Shown: in pieces, positions 10,312 to 17,500 of the stretch
How the letters are laid out: each line of letters opens with the position of its first letter
Numbering within the stretch: the stretch's first letter is position 1
Assembly: GCA_012295275.1 (NCBI GenBank)
Contig: CM022673.1
Span: forward strand, 7,417,811-7,435,310
From: Chrysomallon squamiferum
Taxonomy: Eukaryota > Mollusca > Gastropoda > Neomphalida > Peltospiridae
Direction: 5' to 3'
Length of the DNA stretch: 17,500 nt
Program-made: the position numbers and the translations under genes
Notes under the pieces: generated by a model
What the model saw: only the letters and a program-made list of their open reading frames with translations
Databases searched by the model: none
What the model was told of the DNA's origin: nothing

Positions 10312-10391
10312 ATAGCTAAAATGATATGAAATTGTTCTGTGTTTTATTTCTAATATTTATTTAAATCAGTACAGTGTTGTTTTATATATCA

Positions 10392-10440
10392 TGTTAAATT
10401 ATGTTTGAGTAATAATTAATACAAAGCTTAATTCTAGTTT
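10392..10440 (-). repeat. right arm of the 49-bp perfect inverted repeat
   Basis: Ends acaaagcttaattctagttt, the exact reverse complement of the arm at 10061-10109 over 49 bases. Both arms are in the dbx intron and so would pair in the pre-mRNA. Confidence 0.85.
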
Positions 10441-10848
10441 ATTTCTAAAGATAATGTCTATTTAATAAAAAGCAGAACTGTGTTACAATGTGTAATATGT
10501 AAGAAAGAACATAATTAATTTTGTCTATTTAATGAAAAAAAAAAAATAATAATTGTTATAAATTGTAAGATCTCAGAAAAAACATAGTTATGTTAAAATT
10601 GTCTTAAAATTCATTTTTCTAGTTTCGCCTCATTACAGTAAATCGTTTTAATATCAGTGTTAAACATTTAATATCTAAGACAAAAGTGGCATGAAATCAG
10701 ACAAATATGAGTAAACAGGGCCATTTAAAAACATTTTTCATCTTATTAAAATATATTATTTACCAATAAAAAATTATGTGTTGAACATTTCAGCATTTAT
10801 TCATTACAAACTTTTAAAAGATTACATAACATATTTGTACTTATATGC

Positions 10849-11016
10849 ATATTTCTCTGTCTATCGCTCTATCTAGCTGTATATATATATATATCTATGT
10901 ATCTATCAATGTATCTATCTAAACTATCCATGCATTTATCTATCTGTATTATCGATTTCTATATCTATCCGTCTATCTCTGTATTATCTCTCTATATATC
11001 TACATATCTGTCTTAC
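10849..11016 (+). repeat. degenerate TATC (GATA) repeat
   Basis: Many tctatctatctg-like words with substitutions; an old GATA-type microsatellite. Confidence 0.8.
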
Positions 11017-11094
11017 TATCAGTCTGTTTATGTACATAAACGTGTTTCTAACAAATCGCTAATGAATGCAGTACACACGATTTTGTATATGTAT

Positions 11095-11242
11095 GTATCT
11101 ATGTATGCTTAAATATATGTGTGTGTGTGTGTGTGTGTGTTTGTGTGTGTGTATAAAGGATATATGTATATGTAGATGTAGATGTAGATGTATTATAATT
11201 GTTCTTTATGTATGTATTTATGTATGTTTAAATAAATAAATA

Positions 11243-11282
<40 letters not shown>

Positions 11283-11336
11283 GGATATATGTATATGTAT
11301 ATGTAGATGTATATGTAGATGTATTATAATTGTTCG
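11095..11336 (+). repeat. tandem duplication containing long GT arrays
   Basis: Two copies of a ~120-130 base unit: tatgtatg-c/t-ttaaata, a GT array, taaaggatatatgtatatgta, GATGTA repeats, then gtattataattgttc. The second copy has a longer, purer GT run (11246-11279). The unit ends about 120 bases before the homeobox exon acceptor. Confidence 0.85.
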
Positions 11337-11459
11337 TTGTATTTCCTTATCACTGATTGTTGTCATAGTTATTTTTTTGGTATATTCAATTTCATTTGAT
11401 CTTTTTCATAATTAACATCAGCTTTATTTAATCACGCATTTCTCACACTTCAACTACAG

Positions 11460-11659
11460 CGTCTCCGATGTTGGCGATGCCCAACGCGTTCACGTTTTTG
11501 AACAGCATGAGGGGGAAGCCCCGGAGGGGGATGTTGAGGCGGGCTGTGTTCTCGGACGCGCAACGCAAAGGCTTGGAAAAGATGTTTCAGAAACAGAAGT
11601 ACATCAGCAAACCCGACAGAAAGAAACTCGCCTCCAGACTGGGTCTGAAAGACTCACAG
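11460..11659 (+). CDS. dbx: Dbx exon with homeodomain residues 1-44
   Basis: 200 bp exon: two bases (cg) completing the Ala codon begun at 3921, then 66 codons. The acceptor is cacttcaactacag at 11446-11459 and the donor ACAG|GTCAGT at 11660. It encodes SPMLAMPNAFTFLNSM, the basic RGKPRR linker, and homeodomain residues 1-44 starting at Gly (11528). Landmark residues fall where expected: Leu16 and Phe20 of helix 1, and the KQKYISKPDRKKLASRLGL stretch typical of Dbx through helix 2. Differences from vertebrate Dbx1 as remembered are Ala for Val at position 11, Gly for Ala at position 15 and Arg for Lys at position 38. The in-frame ATG at 11468 is internal to the full protein (an upstream exon joins in phase) but could serve as a start codon in a transcript that begins inside the preceding intron. 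After the donor the frame runs into low-complexity TTTTA repeats. Confidence 0.98.
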
Positions 11660-11697
11660 GTCAGTCGAAGTGTAATGTGTTTCTGTGTTTTGTTAGT

Positions 11698-11698
11698 C

Positions 11699-11732
<34 letters not shown>

Positions 11733-11797
11733 ATTTTTTATTTTTTATTTTTTATTTTTATTTTTATTTATTTTATTTTATTTTATTTTATTTTTTT
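11698..11797 (+). repeat. TTTTTTA / TTTTA repeat after the homeobox donor
   Basis: Begins about 40 bases after the donor at 11660: tttttta units, then attttattttattttattt, then a T run. Confidence 0.9.
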
Positions 11798-12120
11798 TGA
11801 TGGCTTATGGAATGGATTTCGTATTATCTGGATAAAGATTTTAAAAAGTGTTTTTGTTTTTTTTTTTTTTTCATTTCTTTTTCGTTTTTATTTATTCATT
11901 CATTCATTCATTTTATTTCATTTTTTATATAATCTTTTTTTATTAATTTATTTTTTTAAATATATTTTTTCATTATTTTTAAATTTTTCTTTTATTATTA
12001 TTTGGTGTTTTTTTCATTATATATTTTTTTTCCTTTTATGTTTTTTTTTTTTTTTTTTTTTTTTCTTTTCTTGTATTGAAACCTTACGAAAAATGAATAT
12101 GAATACAATATGGCATTTTA

Positions 12121-12376
12121 TTGCAGCTGACTTATGGGTGAATCGATTACCATCATGCGCCTGAACCACAAGTTTGTCATTTTCAATTAGGCTCCAACTT
12201 CAATGCGTCAAACTGCACCCGATGTGGCCGCGGTCCCATCATTTACTGCTGTAGAAATCAATTGCCTACCAATTAACAATGTAATAAACATCACTGCTAG
12301 TAGTCGATAAAATAATATTATCCGTAACAGTTGTTAAATCCCTTACGCAGACAAAGTTCGTGTCAGCTTTACGGCC
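12121..12376. other. complex block in the homeobox intron, unidentified
   Basis: Follows a T-rich tract and precedes the first copy of the duplicated unit. It has raised G+C and several CpGs (gatgtggccgcggtcccat near 12221). No coding frame is recognised. It may be part of the same element as the repeat unit that follows at 12377. Confidence 0.35.
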
Positions 12377-12541
12377 GAAATGAAATCGACAAATATGTGA
12401 CATATGGTGATATGAGTATTTAAATACATTAACCAGTACCGAATCATATTTCCAAATTTGAAATTGATTATACGTCGACACGAGGTGGTATTTATATATA
12501 TATATATATATGTATATATCTTTACCTGTCGCATCAAAGTT
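12377..12541 (+). repeat. dispersed/duplicated unit, copy 1
   Basis: Begins gaaatgaaatcgacaaatat and runs through cgtcgacacgagg, then a TA-rich insertion, then ctgtcgcatcaaagtt. The same order of words recurs at 13087-13234 with only scattered substitutions over the first ~110 bases. The TA stretch (12490-12518) is longer here than in copy 2. Confidence 0.85.
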
Positions 12542-12759
12542 CGGCATTTTCATTTAATTATTTAAATACTTACTTATTTACTTACTTACTTATTTACTCA
12601 TTCATTCACTCACTTACTGTGTAATGCAATAATTTTGTTGCTTTGTTTTAAATAAAATCATATATCATAACTCTTCAAAATACTTCGATTAAGTTTTTAT
12701 GAAACGAGCGTTCTGAAGGAAGAAAAAGTTTAATATAAAAATCGTGTATATTAGTATAC

Positions 12760-12761
12760 AT

Positions 12762-12796
<35 letters not shown>

Positions 12797-12902
12797 TTCA
12801 TTCATTTTATTTTATATATATTTATTTATTGATTTATTCATTCTATTTTATATTTAATATTTATTTATTGATTTATTTGTTTTCTTATTTTGTTGTTTAC
12901 GT
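12760..12902 (+). repeat. TTTA/ATTC tetranucleotide repeats
   Basis: Nine TTTA units followed by degenerate ttcatt and tttattgattta words. A related short array is at 12994-13015. Confidence 0.85.
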
Positions 12903-13086
12903 TTGTTTATTTGTTTGCTTGTTTATGTAATTATTTAGAATCACAAACAACTGATCTAGAAAATGGTTGCATTATTCGATTTTTCTTATATTTTTATTTA
13001 TTTATTTATTTATTTACAATCACGGTTATGTAATTCTATTGTTGGGATCTGGTTTATTTTTATTTTAATTCTGCATTATTTATTAT

Positions 13087-13234
13087 GAAATGAAATCGAC
13101 AAATATGTGACATATGGTGATATGAGTGTTTAAATACATTAGCCAGTACCGAATCAAATTTCGCAATTTGAAATTGATTATACGTCGACACGAGGAAATA
13201 TATGTCGTTATTTGTCGCATCAGCATGCAAAGTT
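13087..13234 (+). repeat. dispersed/duplicated unit, copy 2
   Basis: Second copy of the unit at 12377, in the same orientation and 710 bases downstream at its start. The core is nearly identical (about five mismatches in 110 bases by eye); the end reads tttgtcgcatcagcatgcaa before agtt. Both copies sit in the same intron, so this is a local duplication or two insertions of one repeat family. Confidence 0.85.
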
Positions 13235-13479
13235 ATTTATATAGCATAGGCTTATTATAGCACATGTGACGTGTTATATTCTGTATACTGACGTCAGAAT
13301 CCAAGAAGTTTTAAAAGCTCATTTCAGGTTCAACGATTAACGATAAAAATAATTTTTGACCCTGTAGTAATCAATATTTTAAACAGATTTGAATAAATAT
13401 TAAATAAATATTAAATAAATATATCGTTTTTTTTTTTGTAAATGTAATTAAAAAGACTATTTCGCACTGGCTTTTAAAG

Positions 13480-13527
13480 TAGTAGTAGTAATAATAATAA
13501 TAATAATAATAATTATTATTATTATTA
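13480..13527 (+). repeat. AGT/AAT array abutting an ATT array (perfect palindrome)
   Basis: agtagtagtaataataataa changes at about 13512 to attattattatt, so the AAT units can pair with the ATT units in a hairpin with almost no loop. Confidence 0.9.
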
Positions 13528-13629
13528 AACATAAATCAAGTCATCATGTTGCCAAATGTACATAGGTTTAGCATTTAATGAAGTCATCTTATAAAAACTT
13601 CTTTTTTCTTCTTGTTGTTTTTTTTTTTA

Positions 13630-13661
13630 TTGTTCGTTCTCTTCTTCTTCTTCTTCGTCTT

Positions 13662-13724
<63 letters not shown>

Positions 13725-13754
13725 GTTGTTGTTGTTGTTGTTATTGTTGTTGAA
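13630..13754 (+). repeat. compound CTT / ATT / GTT repeat upstream of the last exon
   Basis: About 16 CTT units (one CGT variant), 13 ATT units, then GTT units, ending 36 bases before the acceptor of the 13790 exon. It doubles as an extended pyrimidine-rich tract. Confidence 0.95.
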
Positions 13755-13789
13755 GTCAGATTTTTAGTTCCATCATTTGCTAATTTCAG

Positions 13790-14092
13790 GTTAAGATCTG
13801 GTTTCAAAATCGACGAATGAAATGGCGTAATTCCAAGGAAAGAGAACTCTTATCAACCGGAGGGACGCGTGAATCGACGTTGCCCAATAAAAACAATCCC
13901 AATCCCGATCTCAGTGACGTCAAAGAGGAGGAGGTTGTACCAGAGGTTCAGCAGGACCACACGAGCGATTCCAACATGTCGCCAGTGAACAGTCACGTGT
14001 CCAGTAACCCTGGGACCCCCCACACATTGGACGCCTCCAAGGATTTTGCCACATCAGATGTTGATTCTGATGAGGAAATACTCGTCTCTTGA
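13790..14092 (+). CDS. dbx: Dbx terminal coding exon: homeodomain helix 3 and C-terminus
   Basis: Acceptor tttgctaatttcag ends at 13789; the exon has 100 codons and a TGA stop at 14090-14092. It opens with VKIWFQNRRMKWRNSK, homeodomain residues 45-60, carrying Trp48, Phe49, Gln50, Asn51 and Arg53, the recognition-helix residues that contact DNA. The next part, ERELLSTGGTRESTLPNKNN followed by PNPDLSDV, matches the segment conserved just after the homeodomain in Dbx proteins. A VKEE tetrapeptide fits the minimal SUMO-acceptor pattern (hydrophobic-K-x-E); this is only a pattern match. The middle is Ser/Pro/Asn-rich (SNMSPVNSHVSSNPGTPHT), probably disordered. The end is acidic, DVDSDEEILVS, very like the EEITVS terminus of vertebrate Dbx1. 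The conserved terminus supports an intact gene. Confidence 0.98.
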   Translation, partial: VKIWFQNRRMKWRNSKERELLSTGGTRESTLPNKNNPNPDLSDVKEEEVVPEVQQDHTSDSNMSPVNSHVSSNPGTPHTLDASKDFATSDVDSDEEILVS

Positions 14093-14577
14093 CATAGTTG
14101 TTCAAATGTTTGCTTTGGTGAAAAAAAAAAAAAAATTAAAATTAAGAATAATAAAAATAATATCAGCTTCATGGTGGATCACTGAACAAAGGAAACGAAA
14201 GTAAGATTTAATAAGCATTCGTGGTCTTATAATGATCCAATCAAAGCGAAAACAACAGAAAGAGTTGACAGATATATTAACTCACAGGAAATCCGTAGAG
14301 AACGAAAACGAAAGTAGTATTTCATATAAACTAGTGTCATGTAGTGGTCCATTCGGATTGAAAAAGGAAAGAGGTTTGTAATAAAAAACTGGTAGGTCTC
14401 GCCGAAAATCCCAAAAAGAAGGAAAAAATCCAGTGGACAGTTCGTGACGGTCTTACGAAAACGAAAGCGAAAATTAGAGTTTAACGAGATGAAAGGTTGT
14501 AGAGAATGAAAGATGATGTACTAGCTGCTTGTTTCGTAAAGGCTTTTTGCGCGCACATTTTACTTATTCTGAATAAA
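14093..14577 (+). other. probable 3' UTR of dbx (minimum extent)
   Basis: Sequence after the stop up to the first convincing AATAAA. It is less T-rich than the introns and purine-rich on the coding strand, with repeated GAAAACGAAAG-like words (near 14191, 14246, 14301 and 14456). No open frame of note. The true mRNA end could be further downstream, because a second AATAAA lies at 14915. Confidence 0.6.
14572..14577 (+). promoter_or_regulatory. candidate polyadenylation signal AATAAA (proximal)
   Basis: First AATAAA after the dbx stop codon, about 480 bases downstream, in a non-repetitive context (ttattctgaataaagat). AATAAA is common by chance in such AT-rich DNA, so use of this site is inference. 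Confidence 0.45.
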
Positions 14578-14914
14578 GATATTTTATCTCCAGTAAAATA
14601 TAACGATTGCGAAGAAAGAACTGAGGATATTTGAAGATCAAGTTAACAATGACGTATATGCCAGTTATAGCATTGTGGCAGTCAGTATAACATATTTGTG
14701 ACAACGCCCAGCATCACAGTGTCTGTATATATATATATATTGTCGAAGAGTCCAGTTTCAGCCAGATTTTGTTTGTTTATTTTCACTGAAACGCCCGGAG
14801 GAAATTCATGATCGTCTGATATATTTTTCCAGTTATAAGAGTCAAACAGCTGTCGGCAAAGAGTGGTGATTGATTTAATTCCGCCTGAAGTGATTTTTAT
14901 AAGAGAAGTTATTG

Positions 14915-14920
14915 AATAAA
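14915..14920 (+). promoter_or_regulatory. candidate polyadenylation signal AATAAA (distal)
   Basis: A second AATAAA in complex sequence (agttattgaataaaaacg), about 820 bases after the stop codon. It would give a longer 3' UTR than the proximal site. Further AATAAA copies near 15090 sit in a simple A-rich run and are less informative. Confidence 0.3.
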
Positions 14921-15356
14921 AACGAATGAAATGTTTTGCACAAAGCAGTGACTTTTACAAGATTGAGAAAATAACATGTAACTAAACTTGTTCCGAATGG
15001 AAGTGGATTGAAAGGAAGGACATGATTCAGTATGTTCACTAATCACATAATGTATGAATTTTTACGAAACTGAAAAAGTTATTCAGAAAAAAAATAAAAT
15101 AAAATAAAAAATAAAATTCCGTTGCCATATAAACAAACAATAGAGAATGTACCACAGGACTGATTTACAGTGTTGTTATTTATGCTGATATTCTGGATGG
15201 AGTCTTTTTCTTTCTTCTTTTTTTTTTTTTTTTACCAGCAAATGTTATTAGGTTAAACATTACACTTCAAGGAATGTATTGTTACATTATATGAGACGAA
15301 ATCAAACCTTATTTTAGTCTTATTATTGTTATTAGTATCATTGTTATTACTATTAT

Positions 15357-15359
15357 TTA

Positions 15360-15437
<78 letters not shown>
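15357..15437 (+). repeat. ATT microsatellite (~25 units)
   Basis: Long, nearly pure ATT array downstream of dbx. The reverse frame gives poly-Asn, which is not a gene. Confidence 0.95.
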
Positions 15438-15438
<1 letters not shown>

Positions 15439-16481
15439 AACAAAACATATTACCGTGTTCTTTGTTGGTTTATCTTTACAAAGAAGAAACACGCTCCGGA
15501 ACCAGAGAAAAAAAAAACATTTGACCTTTGATATTTAATATTAGGTTTGTAACAATGAACGGCTTCGATCTCTGCGCATAGAACACTTATTGTGACTTTT
15601 AGTTCATTAGAAATAACATTATTATATTGACTCTGTAACCAGTGTTCTATTACATTTGTATATTTTTTGATGCAATATAGAAGCATTAAAAGAATAAGAA
15701 ATAATTCGTTGTGGTTTGTATTTCATACCATGTTTTCTGGAAACAGAAAATTGTACATAAATAATAACATAAATACGTTATGATTTTCGATGCTTTTAGA
15801 AACCTACTATTACAACGATAGACATTATAACGATACCCAAATAGAATTAAATTTCATGCTTATTTGTTAATCAGCCTTGATCATCTTTTGCAGCTTCTAG
15901 AAGTTACAAAACAATAGTGATTACGGTGAAGTAACAAGCAGAGATCAAACCTTGATATTAATTTAACAAAAATAGTAGATCTCAGCTAAGAATGACCGTC
16001 AGGTTTTCCATTCTGACTTCGACCAAAACTATCCAGGATACATTTTTAATCGACTTTCGAGTTATATAATACAAGTGATCGTTCCCATTGTTTAACTTTC
16101 CCCTTTGCCTAAACATTTGTTTCCTATTTATTTAGTAATCACTTTTACACATAGCGAATTTTTTTGTTTTGACGTTCTGATTTCTTAAATAACTCTGGGA
16201 ATATACAAACACCAAATTATGTGTTTTTTTTTTTTTTAAATGATAAACTAATACATTTTACTTTTAAGATATAATTGCTATTGGGCGAGTTCATTTGCAG
16301 ATGAACGTCTAAATTCTATTTCCTTAAGATTCAGTTAGTAGAAATTCCTGTGAACAACAATGTTTTTTAATGAACAGTTAGTTTATTGACTGTCAACGTC
16401 GCAAAAGGAAAGATTATTTTGACGCAGTTTCACGCAGAAACATTATTTTTTATAACAGTTTATTCTCATTCATTTTAAAAA

Positions 16482-16482
<1 letters not shown>

Positions 16483-16556
<74 letters not shown>
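16483..16556 (+). repeat. (TC)n(TA)n microsatellite
   Basis: About 22 TC units directly followed by about 14 TA units. Confidence 0.95.
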
Positions 16557-16558
<2 letters not shown>

Positions 16559-16864
16559 CATGTACAAATGTATGTATAACTATCTTCGTTATTTTTTAAT
16601 TTCCTTGTGCCAATTTTTTCTCCAGTTTTCTCAAGATCCATTCAGCTCTTAACGTATTCTTGTTGTTTTCCGCTCACATTAATACGATATCTCTGTACGT
16701 TATCCTTTATCACTATAAACAGAGATCGTGTAGCTGCCTAATAATTGTGTTGCTTTGTTAGCCCTATTACATGCCATTACCTCTAGATATATGTTTCTTC
16801 CTGACTTAACTCTGCCATTAATCCTAACAACAAATTAATGATTCACATCCTCTGTGTGGTCTTT

Positions 16865-16895
<31 letters not shown>

Positions 16896-17151
16896 TGTGG
16901 GGGTACGATTGACTAATTCTTCCCATCACAGATGTAGCCCACCCGAAATGATATCTGGGCCTTAATTTCTTTAAAAAAAAACTTTTCTTATGTTAGTCTA
17001 AATGTTTCCTTTAGTCTGTTTTCACAACCCAAACCCAAGGCTGAGGTTTCCGGGGAGAAGGTGCGTATACAATATAATCTGCTAGGAATCTGACAGAGTA
17101 ATCCAAAGAAAATACGACTGTAGCTTCTCATGTATAACGTATATTTGCGTG

Positions 17152-17152
<1 letters not shown>

Positions 17153-17186
<34 letters not shown>

Positions 17187-17187
17187 G
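17153..17187 (+). repeat. AAT microsatellite
   Basis: About 11 AAT units downstream of dbx. Confidence 0.92.
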
Positions 17188-17311
17188 CAGCATTTTATTT
17201 TATGTCAATTTTGTTATGATCATATAAAATATTAAACAAAATGTAGATCCGACGGAAATAGTTCTATGTCTCTCGTAACTGTGATGACAAAGTAGCAAAA
17301 TATTTGATATT

Positions 17312-17500
17312 TATTAACAGTTGGACCACGTATTTTATATTAACAGTTGGACAAAATAGTTAGTTTTATGTTCATTAACAGTTGGACAAAATAGTTAGTT
17401 TTATGTTCATTAACAGTTGGACAAAATAGTTAGTTTTATGTTCATTAACAGTTGGACAAAATATGTTATATCAACAGTTGGACAAAATATTTTATGTTCA
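17312..17500 (+). repeat. tandem repeat, alternating 26 and 35 bp units, cut by window end
   Basis: Six copies of attaacagttggacaaaata-like units starting near 17314, 17340, 17375, 17410, 17445 and 17471. Spacing is 26, 35, 35, 35 and 26. The three 35-bp copies are identical and carry extra sequence after the conserved aacagttggac core. The array continues to the last base of the window. Confidence 0.92.

Larger units (their letters stand above)
3922..11459 (+). other. dbx intron of about 7.5 kb (phase 1)
   Basis: Bounded by GTGACT at the 5' end and ACAG at the 3' end; phase is given by the flanking codon G|CG. It contains several long ATT/AAT arrays, the CpG-dense block at 4793-5199, a degenerate minisatellite (5331-5550), complex unannotated blocks (6150-6540, 8600-9090), an inverted and direct repeat cluster (10020-10560), TATC-like and GT-rich repeats, and many T homopolymers. 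No protein-coding exon beyond those called was recognised in it. Confidence 0.85.
11660..13789 (+). other. dbx homeobox intron of about 2.1 kb (phase 0, homeodomain residues 44/45)
   Basis: Starts GTCAGT and ends tttcag. It interrupts the homeobox between Gln44 and Val45, a position used by many non-Hox homeobox genes. The first ~400 bases are T-rich simple sequence. 12121-12376 is more complex and unexplained. A ~150 bp unit occurs twice (12377 and 13087). The last 160 bases before the exon are mostly a compound trinucleotide repeat. Confidence 0.95.
3733..14092 (+). other. dbx: Dbx-class homeobox gene, 5'-partial, three visible coding exons
   Basis: Gene-level entry joining 3733-3921, 11460-11659 and 13790-14092. 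Known role of the family: nuclear DNA-binding transcription factors, mostly repressors, that pattern interneuron progenitors in the ventral neural tube of vertebrates and act in neural lineages of other animals. What is seen: the joined frame is open for 229 residues and ends at a TGA. The intron phases match. The first exon ends with one leftover base (g), the second begins with two (cg), giving an Ala codon, and the homeobox intron is phase 0. The homeodomain and both flanks match Dbx1 as I remember it, including KPRRGMLRRAVFSD before helix 1, QKQKYISKPDRKKLAS in the middle and WRNSKERELLS after helix 3. The start codon and the N-terminal repressor-type motif expected in Dbx are not in the visible exons. 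Dbx identity is very secure; the orthologue number (dbx1 or dbx2) is not assigned. Confidence 0.96.
14578..17311. other. downstream intergenic or distal 3' UTR sequence
   Basis: No protein-coding frame is recognised on either strand. The first few hundred bases may belong to a longer dbx 3' UTR. 15440-16440 and 16560-16860 are complex AT-rich sequence in which I see nothing specific. 16895-17120 is somewhat more G+C-rich (starting gttgtgggggtacgattgac) and may be an old interspersed repeat, but I cannot name a family. Confidence 0.7.

Noticed and set aside
13578-13820. Frames with Leu/Ile/Val or Arg runs before the last dbx exon
   Set aside because: Translation of the CTT/ATT/GTT repeat; the acceptor at 13789 and homeodomain similarity show that coding starts only at 13790.
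15253-15492. Reverse-strand frame with a poly-Asn run
   Set aside because: Poly-Asn comes from the ATT microsatellite and the flanking residues show no recognisable domain.
16895-17120. A named cephalopod SINE or tRNA-derived element
   Set aside because: I see no tRNA-like A/B boxes or match to an element I can name; only composition hints at an interspersed repeat.

Overview
This window is AT-rich animal nuclear DNA carrying the 3' part of one protein-coding gene on the + strand: a Dbx-class homeobox gene (developing brain homeobox). Three coding exons are visible, at 3733-3921, 11460-11659 and 13790-14092, separated by introns of about 7.5 kb and 2.1 kb. The splice phases agree across both introns, and together the exons give 229 residues plus a stop codon. 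The true start exon(s) lie upstream of the window or were not recognisable in 1-3732. The protein has a Dbx-type linker (RPPYFA...RGKPRRGMLRR), a complete 60-residue homeodomain split between residues 44 and 45 by a phase-0 intron, the Dbx-specific segment just after the homeodomain, and an acidic tail ending DEEILVS.

The organism is a metazoan. Long introns, very abundant ATT/AAT, CATA and ATTT microsatellites, long T runs, and a Dbx protein that clearly differs from the vertebrate form suggest a lophotrochozoan, most likely a mollusc with an inflated repeat-rich genome such as an octopus or other cephalopod. This taxonomic call is inference. No bacterial, phage, CRISPR or tRNA features were seen.

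Layout: 1-3732 is non-coding DNA rich in simple repeats (upstream intron or 5' region). 3733-3921 is the first visible coding exon. 3922-11459 is a large intron that contains an ATG-free, CpG-dense block ending in a consensus splice donor (4793-5199), a decayed minisatellite, several more complex blocks, and an inverted/direct repeat cluster at 10020-10560. 11460-11659 encodes the linker and homeodomain residues 1-44. 11660-13789 is the homeobox intron with a duplicated ~150 bp unit. 13790-14092 encodes the rest of the homeodomain and the C-terminus. 14093 to about 14.6-14.9 kb is the probable 3' UTR. The remainder is intergenic, ending in a 26/35 bp tandem repeat that runs off the window.

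The most interesting points are: a possible internal promoter and non-coding first exon whose splicing to the homeobox exon would give a short homeodomain-only Dbx isoform; a four-cysteine cluster in the Dbx linker; intronic inverted repeats able to form long RNA duplexes; and related non-coding units duplicated inside the homeobox intron.
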